64,000 bases of DNA. Source: Lentinus brumalis (lineage: Eukaryota; Basidiomycota; Agaricomycetes; Polyporales; Polyporaceae). Position 1 is the stretch's first letter. Every line of letters begins with the position of its first letter. Below the pieces are notes generated by a model. The model was given only the letters and a program-made list of their open reading frames with translations, did not search any database and was not told the DNA's origin. The stretch covers positions 310,001 through 374,000 of the forward strand of contig MARA01000005.1 of the NCBI GenBank assembly GCA_001792895.1. Direction: 5' to 3'. Shown in pieces: positions 24,552 through 36,036 of the stretch. The position numbers and the translations under genes were made by a program.

Positions 24552-24725
24552 ATGTCATTGTCAATGGGTCGTATCAGCTTCAGTGCGAACAAGGTTGGAC
24601 GGCCGAACACGCACCGAGCACCCTCTCCCGCGATACAGTCGGAGCTGATGCAAGCCATGAACGAGGACGGTCCTGTGTTCACGGGGTACCCGGACCCTTT
24701 CGATGTCTCGAAGCGGCCAGACTGA
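24552..24725 (+). CDS. Candidate C-terminal exon of an unresolved gene
   Basis: A reading begins at MSLSMGRISFSANKVGRPN and ends EDGPVFTGYPDPFDVSKRPD before a TGA at 24723-24725. Its composition looks like real coding sequence, unlike the other frames here. The upstream exons could not be traced; a hydrophobic exon near 24380 may belong to it. Function unknown. Confidence 0.3.
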   Translation: MSLSMGRISFSANKVGRPNTHRAPSPAIQSELMQAMNEDGPVFTGYPDPFDVSKRPD

Positions 24726-24910
24726 CCGATACGAACCGGAAGAGCAGCGGGAGCTTTGAGCCTCGTATCTACGCGGTCTACATGACGTCGAGGTCAATTA
24801 TGGCGACGGCGGCGAGCCGTCGTGTACAATGTCGAACACAAGCTGCCGTACGCTAACAGCGCAGCGCGTCCCCACCACCCAAACAAGTCACCGGATACCG
24901 CGGTCAGGCG

Positions 24911-24978
24911 ACTGTCTCCATGTTGCGACTGTCTTCATGTCGCGACTGCCTCCATGTCGCGGCTGTCTCCGTGTTATG
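24911..24978 (+). repeat. 17-bp tandem repeat, four copies
   Basis: Units start at 24911, 24928, 24945 and 24962 with consensus ACTGTCTCCATGTCGCG. The first three are close copies and the fourth is diverged. Confidence 0.8.
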
Positions 24979-25058
24979 AACGCGAATACGCCGTAAATAA
25001 AGAGGCTGCAATGTGAAGATAATACGATCACCTGCATACGAAGCTTCCTACTGCGCCG

Positions 25059-26617
25059 CTATGCCCGACCGGGCGGCACATACGTCACGTTTAACCCGCG
25101 CGTATTCGCCCACGGCCGATGATGAGGGTTCAGCGGCGCAGACGAGCAGGACACCTCCGGCGGCGGCGCCGGGACGCGCTTGTACTCGGGCTCGGGCTTC
25201 TGCTGCTGCTGCTGCTGCTGTTTGATCTTCTCCGTCGACGCAGCGCGAGAGACCGCAGGCGGGGTGTACGTCGAGACCTTGACCTTGCGCGTCTTGGAGT
25301 CGAGCGACAACACCTTGTGTGTCTGGTTCACCGGATGCACGTCGGGCGTGCCGGAACGGGAGCCGGAAGCGGAGAGGGTGGGGAACGCGCCTTGGGCTGC
25401 ACGGGCTTCCTGGATGGCGCGCTGCCGCTCGGCTTCCTCCTTGGCGAGGGTCTCGTCTATGCGGGATTCGAGCGTCTGGATGAGGGCGTCTCGTACGGCG
25501 GGCGTGAGGAGGGCCTCGTTGCAGTGTGGGCAGGCGAAGTTGGGGAGGTTGAGTTCGCAGAGGATGAGGCCGCACGAGCGACATATGGGCGTGTGTGTCG
25601 AGAGCGCGTGCATCCTGGCTGAGGAGTGAGGAGTAAGAGAGGTCAGAAGGGGTTCGGCACGGTCTGAAGGAACGGGGAAAGTATGCCATTGACCTGTAAG
25701 GCCCAGCTGAGGAACCGGTACTCTGGAATCAAAGGAAGCGTCGACAGCCACTGGCCTGCACGCTCACGATCGCAGCCGTGTGGCAAGTATGCCTCCATGG
25801 AAGATTATTATTTACATAATGGCCGCACTTACGCAGAAACATGCAGCAGTTGCTCGAAGGGTAGTTGTATGCGGTCCAGACCGGGACAGTCGATGGAAAA
25901 GCGCATGTGCCAGCATGGCCTCGGTATAAGGAGTCCTGAACGTCCGACAAATACCACCGTGGCTTCAATTCAGCAATATGAGGTCAACAAAAGTGACATG
26001 CTGGTTTGCTCACGTACATCGTCTGGGCGACCTCGACCAAGGTGCTATAATGGACCACCGCATACACCCAACATTGAGACAAGTGGTGAGACCCAACGTC
26101 TACAGTGCGTACGAGCGCATGCAACAATCAGTTCACAGTGGCAGTAATAGACTGCTCTCGACGTAGTGCACCGTTCGGCGGTCATGGTCATCGCCGCCAC
26201 CTCAGTCGACAGGTCGACACGCTGATGTTGTCCTTGCCATGACCGTGTGGAACGAACAACCCTTGAGCATGTATCCCATTTACGAGGATCGGTAATGAAT
26301 TCTTGGCATATATGTGTGCTCGCGCACCCGACAGCACATGCCACGAAGAGTAGGAAAATAGAATGCAAGATGAGCCCAGTATGAGGTCTGTACACACCTT
26401 GACAGAAACACCCGCCCTTCGGGTCTCTCTCCCTTCCCGACGCGTTCCGGAGGTCGTCGCGCAGCTTCTCGAGCGCACGCACCTCCTTGCTCTTGGGCGG
26501 AGTCTCCTCCTTCCCCTTGCCCTTCGCTTTGGCCTTCGCAGGCTGGGGAGTCTGTGTCCGCGACGGGATCCTATCCGAGGGCAGAGACGAGCCCTTCTTC
26601 GTCCACGCAGTATGCAT
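25059..26617 (-). CDS. TRIP4/ASC-1-type C2HC5 zinc-finger protein
   Basis: Exon 1 is 26617-26398, exon 2 is 25618-25059, and a 779-bp intron lies between, giving 259 residues. The splice completes the finger: GGCFCQ from exon 1 joins ARMHALSTHTPICRSCG from exon 2, followed by LCELNLPNFACPHCN. Together these give Cys2-His-Cys5, the zf-C2HC5 domain of activating signal cointegrator 1 (TRIP4). In that family the finger bridges to an ASCC-type helicase complex acting on ribosome collisions or transcription. After the finger come a charged helix (LAKEEAERQRAIQEARAA), a conserved-looking HKVLSLDSKTRKVKV, a Gln run and a basic tail. The protein is shorter than animal TRIP4 and lacks an ASCH domain. 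The intron is more than ten times longer than its neighbours. Confidence 0.78.
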
Positions 26618-28613
26618 CCTCGCGCCGACGTCTGGTATGTGAATATTGCTCCTCCGAGTGCGTGTTGTTGTTGTTGAGCGGTGAAATGGATGGCTAGCGA
26701 GCGACAAAGTGCAGGGTCGATCAGAGTGCCGGACAGCTAGTATGACAAGACGAGATGGCCGAGTTGTCGAGGACGCAGCGCGGGGAGGCGAGGGCGGTGA
26801 GTCGGGCGCGCGTCTGCGAGGAGTGGTGGCTGATCGAGATCGCGCCGAGATTGTTCCGCGGCTCTCCGCCGACACAACCACCCACCTCCAATCACTATAT
26901 TCGCGTCGTGTTTCGTGCTCGCTCGTAAAGCGCATCTACTCCAGCAAGGCAGAAGCGTTTGGGCAGTGCTGAGCGGACAAGGCGCGACATATCTGGAATA
27001 CGAACATCATTCGCTCCTCGAAAACAAGCTCAAGCTCAACTTCTCGCAGCAGTACGCAGTGATGCATATCCTGTAATTGCTTGTCAACTACACGGAACAG
27101 TCCGACGGTCCCGCAAAGAATTCCGGGGTTCGTAGCTTCTCGCCCACCGTCCCAACCGTACAATCACTCCTTACGGCCGTCTTGAACTTGAAACAGATCC
27201 ATTCGAGGAAAGTGTGAACCGGCCGTCGTCCACGTACCCCAGCCCTCGTCTTTGGGCCACCCACGAGGGCGCACTGCGCGGTGAGTAAGTGATGGGACAT
27301 TGAATGAATAACTCGGATGCTGTAGAGGATATACGTGATGCGAACAGAGACATGGAGAGGTGGGAGAGGTCCCGGTCAGGGTCCTAGACCTCCTCCTGGA
27401 AGGCGTTGCGGCGCGATCGCGGACATCCCTCCGTATCCCATCGGAGCGCAGTGCAAGCCACGCTCGCCGTCAGGCTCGCGCTCCCACCACCAGCTCGACG
27501 CCGTGTGCGTCAGCGACTCCAGCTCTTCAACGAATGAACGAATGACGGATGTCGTTGCACAATAGTCTGGCAGGTGCGCGTCCGCGGTCCCCAGTGCCTG
27601 GCAATTGTCAACTACCTGATCGCGTTTCAAAATCACGGCCACCCTGTCTCTAGCTTGACATCCAGCTCCTGCGGCCCTCAGCATCCACTTTCTGCTCGCA
27701 GCACCCCACCAGCTGACCCCGATATCCGCACGCACCTAACGGAGATTATGTCCCCAACGGTCGCCGGCCGGTCATCATCCCCCGTGCCCCTACTGCGTCA
27801 CCCTCGCAATCCAAGTACAGCCGTCATTCCGCTAGCTCAGAGACCCGAACTTGGGTATATGAACACTCCGGGCGCCAGAAGAGCAGGCTTCTCCCGACCT
27901 CATCGGCAGAATCCTGATAGTAGCACGACCTGCGAGCGCACGGATACTCGTCCGCGTCACCAGCCACCGTCGCAAGCTCAGGGTCGATGCCCCCAATCCG
28001 ACCGTCCAGGACGCCTGATCCGCCCACCCCAGAACCTTACCCGTGCGCAAAGTTCAGGGAACACCTCCGGAAGGCCCGGACTCCCGCAAGAACCTCCCCG
28101 TCCGCCCGCTGATCTCTCGCCCGCTGCCTTTAGTGCGCGGAATATATAGCGGCTGCGCGAGCACGCACGGAGACATACGACGGACGGCCATGCACCTGCC
28201 CGACTCGTCGCCCATTCCCCCGCCCGACCTCGGGCGTTCGCAGGCCGGAGCACGTCCTGCCCACTCGGCGTGGGACGCTCCGGGCGCGGCGGAGGCTTCG
28301 CGACCACCCTCCGCATGGGGCGGCCACAGCGAGGACGTGCCCAGGCACCGTCCGCCATTCGTCCTGGGGCTTGCAGCGTGCCACCCACGCTGCAGGACCC
28401 AGGGCGGGCGCGTGCAGACTGCGACCCGTCGCCAGGTACGCCACTCGTCCCTCGCCAGCAGACTGACGTGTTCTTCCTCCCCCTGAGCCTTCTCCGAGTC
28501 CGCGATTCGGTGGCATCTCTCGCCTGCCCCGCTGGAAGCTAGCAGCACACGCACGGACGTACCCGCCGCACGATACCAGCCTCTTGTGATTTGACCGTGC
28601 GCAACTCGTCAGC

Positions 28614-28681
28614 CTGCGTCTGCGTCTGAGCCCTGCGTCATCTGCACCCGTGCAGCCTGCTGGCGAAAGACGCAGACGCAG
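28614..28681. repeat. Inverted repeat with 14-bp arms
   Basis: CTGCGTCTGCGTCT (28614-28627) is the exact reverse complement of AGACGCAGACGCAG (28668-28681). The 40-nt loop contains a second small palindrome, CTGCACCCGTGCAG. Confidence 0.75.
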
Positions 28682-31616
28682 ACGCAGCGGAAAGCATGGC
28701 GAGTTCGACGCTCGTGCGAGCACGCATCACGACCACGCGTGATAGGAGCGCACGATCGCCGATGCAGCTTACGACATGCGGGTGGATAGAAGCACGGAGC
28801 CCAAGACGCACAGCGCTCGTCGCACGGCGAGCCGTGCAGTCCTGGCAGTCCCCGGTGCCCCGCTACTAGTCCTGGCTTCTCTCCGACCGCCCGCTCAAGC
28901 CTCCCTGGGGCCCTGGTTGCGACTCGCCGGCCACCCTCGCTCCTGGCTGCGGGGCGTGGTTAGGTCGGCGGGAAGCCGGCACGTAGTGGGGTGATCGTTG
29001 ATGCGGGTTCTCCCAGTCGCCGCACTCGCAGTGCGAGCAGACCGACGGCGAAAAGGGATCGTACGGTCGGTCATACAGGACGCTGACGCGGAGACTGCAC
29101 GGACGTGCAAATTTTCGTCGGGGTCTGAGAAGCAGTGCCGCAGGAGCGCCGGCGAGTTCGAGAAGACGGGAGGGCGCGCACCGTGCCAGTGATGACTGAT
29201 GGGTGGCCAAGAAGCCGGTCCCCGCCCACCACGCTGTGCCAGCAGCGAGCTAGCTTGGGCCTTGGCCGTCGTCGCATCCTCCATGCTCCGGACTGGGCTC
29301 TGGCTAGAACATTTGCGAGACGTTAGTCGCCGCACTAGTGACTCTTCGCCCGACTCGGAGTGGGCGCGCTCGCACTCACCGCTGAGTCGTATGGACAGTC
29401 AATACTGCTCCTCTTCTCTCTTCGTCCCCGTGTCCTCTCCGGTTGGTCGTCCAAGTGGGGATGGGCCCTTGGCCACGCCGTCGCTGCGCCATCCGAGGCT
29501 GGCCATGCGCGCCTATCGTATCGGTGCTGCCCGAAGGTTCAGTATGAGCTGACGCGTCATCCAACGGTTCGAATGCCCCGGAATCCTCGGAGTAGAGGCG
29601 CATCCAGCTGGCAGAGCGGGAGGCGACGTGGTCAAAGGAAGCAACGCGGAGAAGATGTTGAGAAGAGGACACACCGGGAGATCGCACGTCGTGGGGAGGT
29701 CCGTGCTCGCAGGATCATCCGTGCATGTCGCTCGTTCCGGTCCGTCTTCGGGAAGCGGCTAAGGTGCTGCCAGTGTCGAGTGGTGGCGCTATCGGACGGG
29801 ACAGGGAGTGCGACGCGGGTGGCAGCGGGAGAAGCCCAGGGAGTAGTATACGATAGACCGCGGACGTCGGGGAGCGGTGAGGGGTGAGCGTACAGCGGCG
29901 TTTAGGACTGCGTAGGTCAGTACGTTGCGCTGCATGCACCACGCGGGTATGGCTCACCTGTCATTTTTTGGTCCACCAGTGCGTCTAGATACGACCGTCG
30001 ACGCGTACCCTGTTTCACCGCGAGGAGCTCCGGGTCGTCGGTTGCAATGTCAGCCGTTGGTATGTGTTGGGGTAGTGCCGTGATGGCAACAGAATGACAT
30101 GAGCGATATGAACGGCCGCAACGGAGACCGAGGGAAGTGGTACCGCGGAAAATTGTGGCTCGAGGGGAATGGGGAGCGTGCGTGCGTGGTGAGGGAGCGG
30201 GGCTCGACCCCAGGAACATGGCTGCGACAGATCGTGCATAGGTGGAAAGATGTGCCGCAGCTTCTCCCGCCCCGCCGCCATCTCCAACATGTGCCTTCCG
30301 ACGACCAACAGCCAGCCAGGAGCCTGAGTATGAACCGACGACGGCCACCCCGTCGAGAAGTACGGAGTCGTGTGGTGTGTGCGAGAATGTCTGCGGACGC
30401 GGCGAGAGGGAGAGAGAAGAGCCGCTAACCTCGCCGCGGGGCTACGGCGAGAAAAGGGCGGCGAGAAGCGGTGAAGATGGGCGGGAGTCGGCGGGAGAGA
30501 AAATTCTCGCAGGCCCAGGGTCCGGGCGTCCGTCGCGTCTCTTCTTGGACTGCGGCGCGAGGATGATGTGGCGCGTCGTCGCAGAGGGCGTGTGGCCGTC
30601 CTACGACGATGGTACGTTGTGCCAGGACCCCCGAGGAGCGCGTGGAAGGTCGGAAGGCGGCGGCGTGCATGTCGGCGTCGGACAACGAGTGAGCCTGCGT
30701 GAGGTGGCGACGCAGGGTTCGAGCTTGTGCCTCGATGCTCCCCGCTTGCAGTGTTGTGGTTCTGCATGGCCGTCGGAGGGTATGAGGTGTGGACGACGTC
30801 GAGTCGGCGGGTTCCGAGGCGGGCGCAGCAGGGAACATGCAAAGACCGAGATGCTCTAGGAACTGAGCTACCGCCTCAGTCATAAATTCAGTGTAGAGGC
30901 ATACAGAGCGCTCCTGCCGTGGCGACACGTCCGGCCTCGAGCAGCAGAGCTCATGGAGTGGCCCCGAGCCGGCAGCACAGAGGGCGAGTCGAACCACATC
31001 CAGACGCCGCCTTCCCTCCGTGCCAGCGTGTGCGAACGTCCCGTCCTCTTGGAGCTGCGCGAGGATCACTCTTGCCCCGTCTCCCGTCAGCCGCAGCACC
31101 AAACGCTCCCTGCCGTTGCTCATCGATGCATCCGGCCGCAGATTCGCTCGCGACCGCAACGCTGAGCCTGATGGACGACAAGCAGCCCTTCTGTCGTCGT
31201 CGTCAACCTTGAATTCTGGATGTCGACATGCCCCAGCCGGGCCCTGTATGTCACCTCTTCATCGGGCTGCTCTGCATTCCCCGTGTGCCGTGTGCTCCCA
31301 TGTGGTACGTTACGGCGCTGGCTCGCGTCCTGCAGACGTTTAATGGATCTCGCGGAGCCCCGCAACGGGTCCCTGCTGCCTCGGTTCGCGCTGCGGGGCC
31401 CGTTTCAGCTTGACAAGCACGCATCCCGTGCGACAGCCTGCGTACGTGCGTGCGTGCGTGCCCGCTCGCCCTCGCATTGGACGGACAAATTGGACGGTGA
31501 CTCGGACAGGGCGCATGCCGCGGGGTGGTGCCATGCAGTATCATGCGGCCGGGTGGCTGGTTCGTGATTCGTGATTCCTGGATCCTGATTGTTGATTCTC
31601 TTGATTGAGTTGCGCG

Positions 31617-31652
31617 AGTGCCAGTGCCAGTGCCAGTGCCAGTGCCAGTGCC
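31617..31652 (+). repeat. AGTGCC microsatellite, six copies
   Basis: Six perfect tandem copies of AGTGCC in the gene-poor region. Confidence 0.9.
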
Positions 31653-34600
31653 GCGCCAGGATTTGTCGACGTCGCCGTCGCCGTAAAGATGGCGTGTCTG
31701 TGGGAAGAGACCGTCCGTCAGCGACGCCGCGGCAGAAGGCAGAAGGCGGGGGGCAGCAGGGACACACAACGGGAAGGAGGAGGACCGCACGGGGTCTGTC
31801 TCAGGAAAGGGGGCATGCAATCAGAGAAGGACCCTGGCCAGCTGATCCTCTCCTCTTGGTCTGGTCGGATGTACATGGAATTTGGGGCTGGGACCGCACC
31901 TGGGGTCGTTGCAGAGTGGGTTAGCGTGGGCGTGGGCGAGCCGTTGTCGAGTCTCGAGCCCGGCACGGCTCACGCCTTACGCACGGACACGGGATGTTAC
32001 GTAGAGCGAACAGCGCCCAATATGCGTACCCTGAGGAACATCCCGCCCGCGCCAACAATTATTGTCAATCGGTACTCCGCTGCTTCCCCGGCGGCTGCCC
32101 GCAATGCAGACCACAGTGGGCGCCGAGCGACGGGAGTTCCTGCAGGGATGCTCGCTGCAGTGACTCCTCCACTCCTTTTCGCGAGCGGCGTCGCCAGCAA
32201 ATCCCGGCGGGAAGACTCTCTCAATCTGTCCGTCGACCAATATATGCGGTGATGAGGGACGGAATCCCCGTCGTGCCAGCGCATACGCATATCACCTGTG
32301 CCCGTCACTCGATTTGACACGAGGGGGAGCGATATGACAATCCGCTGTGCAGTGTGCTATGCGGACAGCAGCAGCGTGATAAACAGCAGCGTCTCCCAAC
32401 AATGCATGCGCCCAACAGACGACCACGACCACGAGCGAGAACAGATTGCAGCAAGCCTCGAACTCCCATCGCGCTCGATGCTATCGCGACCACAGTCCGT
32501 CGCGCGTCGTGCATCGTGCGTCGACTGCGCCGGGATCCGAGTCCCAACCGCTCTCGAGCTCTATCTCAGAGTCTATCGCACAGTAACCGCGCACCGATAG
32601 CACCAGCCGACCGCGCCGCCGACGCAGGTGCGTCCAACCTAGTAAGCTGGCACGCTCCAGTGCGAGCCGACGCAAGCGACGTCAACCGTCACGTACACAG
32701 CGGTGGCGGTGACCGTGTATGCGTCACACCACCACGCCGTCGAAGGGTGGCCATGCCCGGCGTGGGCCACAGGTGCCCGTTGCGGGCTGCCGACCACACC
32801 ACGTACGGCGACGCTAAGCTCCCTTCGTCGACACGATCGTCGACGGCTGCTATGTAGCGCGACTAGCCTCTGTAATCTGTAACAGTCGCCCAGGGGGTCC
32901 AGGCTAGAAAGAGATACGGCATGAGAGATTCAGGCTCGGATCCAGGATCTCTTCTGGACTTCTCTCAATTTTTTGGTTTCTATTCCTGATTTTGTATGTC
33001 TCATGTCTCCGGAGACGATGTATCAACCACACACCTGTTCTTCGTCCAGCTCCACTGCAGGCAGAACCTTACCGGCTCGAACTGTGGTCCATGGACGTTG
33101 CCCGCCCGTGGGCTCCGTGGCGATAGGAACGGGATCGGAATGCCCGCTGACAGTGCTGGGTGATAGGAGCACCGAACCCATGGCCATCGTGGCACCAGGA
33201 CGTTAATGCGAGGGACCGCCACGCTCCAAAGCGTGCCCATCGAACTGATAAGTGAAGAGCGTTCAGGTTCTCATCAGCATCAAGGTTCAGGCGTACACCG
33301 TACGATGCACGTACGGCGGTGTCCATCGTGCAGCAGCGAACCGTCGAGAACAGCGCGGGAGCGGACAGCACGAACAAAGACCTGCGCGACCGCGATCGCG
33401 CATCGCGCATCTCTGTCCCGCTCCTGTGTGTGGTGCGACGAGGGGACGCTTCGGCAGGGGGATGTGCGCACTCTAACGGCGTGTTGGACAGCGGAAATGG
33501 ACTCGGTCACCCGGATGGGCAGGATGGCATCGCAGCACTGACAGTTCCCGCCATGCACGTCGCGGTCGGGGTGGTCCGCCGGCGCTGCGTTGTCCATCTA
33601 CGTGTTGCTTCGAACATGTGGTGAACTGGCGAACAGATATACGAGCAGATGGACGGCGCGAAGGGAACAAAGATGTGTATGCTGTGTTCCGAGGGGGATG
33701 CGGACCATCGTCGCGGCTGTTGAACGTTGCACGCTGAGCCTTGACGGCCACGGAGTCCCGAGCTCATGCATGCGGGAAGTACGCCGTCGCTGCGCTTGCG
33801 TGCGCCGCTCCGACCCCGAGTCGCAGGCAGACCACAATGCACGCACACGACGGCAGCAACAAGCCATTGACCCGCTTCGCGCGAAGCCACCGGTGCAATG
33901 ATGACTCGACGCTGCCAATCTGCCAAGGTCTGTCGTCTCGTCAGACGATACACGACGGGACGACAGCGAAGCGTCGGAGCGTCCTTGCGGCTCCCACCAG
34001 CCCGCCGACGCCGTGGGCCCAGAAAGGCACTGGGACCCTGACGACGGGGGGTCCGGGGTGGCTGCGTCCGCACGCACTCCCAGATCCGGCAGACGCGATT
34101 CCGTTCTCCGTCAGATGGGTGGCACGGTGTCTGTGCGACCGGCGTCCAGGATCTCATGAATGCTGATGGCACCGGACGCCAGCCAGGAATGGGAAGTGTG
34201 ACGAGGGCAGCCGGGAGAGTGGACGAGCAATGGGAGGGGGAAGATCGTATATCCTGGAGAAGCACCCGGGCGCGTCACAGTTCGACGCTCGACGCATGTG
34301 CAGTTGGTGGGATCTGAGATGATGGCGTGCGACGGCGAGTATCAGTACTCAGTTGGCACCGGGTCCAGTGCTGTGTATTCGAGCACGGCGTCAGCGTGGA
34401 AGCTGGGGGTCCGCGCAGGCGTGCTTCTCCTCTCGTAAAGTTTGGCAAGAACTGTATATGCTGCTCCGTGTACGTGACCGGTCCGTGCATCACGACGAAG
34501 ATGGCGTAGCGGCAAGCCGCAGAGGGAGAAGCCCCACTCGTGTCGCGCACCGGAGGAAGGGGTCAGGACGGGGCGAAGGAAGCAATTGACGAAGGCCCGC

Positions 34601-36036
34601 TTGTCTGCGCTGAAACGGGTCGCAGCTCGCCACAGTCTGGCGGGTGCCTTGTGCGGCTGGCGAGAGCGCGGGACAGTCTGGATGTAGCGTTGAGAAAACG
34701 AGGAAGCTTCGTCGCGGGTGCGCGCCCGTGATATTCCTCATCATTCATGGCGACGACGGGTCGCCGCTCGCCGCACTCTGGAGCCCACAGACGGGGTCTT
34801 CGAGGCTCTGTGCGGCAGAACGGCGCTCACCTGCCACGGTGGCCCGTGTCCCGGAGTGAAGTCCGAGGATGCTGGCGCCGCATGCGGAGGAGGGTATCTA
34901 GGATCCCGGGGACCAGCGGGCGCGTCCGTGACGGTGATTGCACAAACCTTGTAACGCACTGGGAAGCGGTGCAGCGTGAGTGCGTTTTGTGATGCATCTG
35001 GGGGAGGAAGAGGCTGTATGGACGTGGGAAAAACGTGTTGGCCGAGGACGGCAGAGCCAGAGGTGGCATATACTTCCGCGGCGTCTGGCGCGCGGAGGGA
35101 GTGGCCATCGATCAGAGACGAAACACTCACAGGACGAGGGAATTCGACGGGGCTGATTGGGATCACAGCGTGGGTGGGCCGTCCTGTGCAGCTGGTGCGC
35201 GCGCGTTGGGTAAGTGGTTCCCAGAGCTGCGTCGCAGGACGAGGAAGGTGCCGTTTACGGGTGCTTGGAGAACGGAAGACTCTGGTTCGCAGCGCCCGCG
35301 GGGTGGTCCGGGCGGGGGTTATTTCTGTCCTGAGAGGATTCGTGTCGCAGGGATGATTCAGCTGGACGTAGTGCGGGGACGGACCTGCTCGCAAGGGCAA
35401 GGGCATCAGGGAAGCGCGGGATGTGCTGAGGCGTGCCTCTCGAGCTGCGGGGCGTGATTGGGTTCAGGCTCGGACACAAAGGCCGGCAGCTCGCCGGTGG
35501 AGGGTGCAGCAGCGACCTGCGAGGACGACGACAAGGGTGGGAGCATCTCAGATTGGGAGGAATCTCGCGCAAGAGACCTCAGGAACGGATAACGCATTTC
35601 TCCCGGTCACACCTTATCACTGCGACCCTGAGACGGACGTGCGGAAGGCGCGTCGGTGGGAACTGATCAGAGCGCGAAGCTGATGGGATGCCCGACGATG
35701 CCCCGGAAGCCCCGCCTGATCCCGAGACAAAGTGCACGCAGCGGGCGCACTGGATGCCGAGCCGGCAGGGCGCGCGGAGCCCCCGGTTGGGGCGGCGCGC
35801 GAAAAAACGCACGCGGGTGATGGCGTGATGGGTTGCCATGTATGGGGGACGTGCACTCGACGGCCGTGAAATTGTTGTGGGACTGATGGGATTTGGTACA
35901 TATGCGTGTGCTGGTACAGAGATTGGGTGCGCGCCCCTTGTTCTTCTCCTTCTGCCTTCCTGATCTCTTCTCATCACCCTCATCGTCTTCCCGCACAGCT
36001 CCCAGCCCACCGCCTCCCACATCCACTCCGCCCGCC

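Larger units (their letters stand above)
26618..36036. other. 9.4-kb gene-poor, GC-rich region upstream of the GATA gene
   Basis: No recognisable protein gene on either strand. Long open frames exist but overlap in several frames, as expected from high GC, and lack domain-like composition. A TATA-like ATATATAG at about 28142-28149 sits shortly before an ATG at 28190 opening a Pro/Arg-rich frame, the best but weak candidate. Simple repeats and a hairpin are listed separately. Confidence 0.4.

Noticed and set aside
31436..31470. GTGC-rich run (CGTGCGTGCGTGCGTGC) as a CRISPR-like or structured element
   Set aside because: Simple tetranucleotide microsatellite of a few units, with no spacer structure.
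34741..35406. 221-codon minus-strand frame upstream of the GATA gene
   Set aside because: No motif, overlapping open frames in other phases, and Pro/Arg/Thr-rich composition expected by chance at this GC content.
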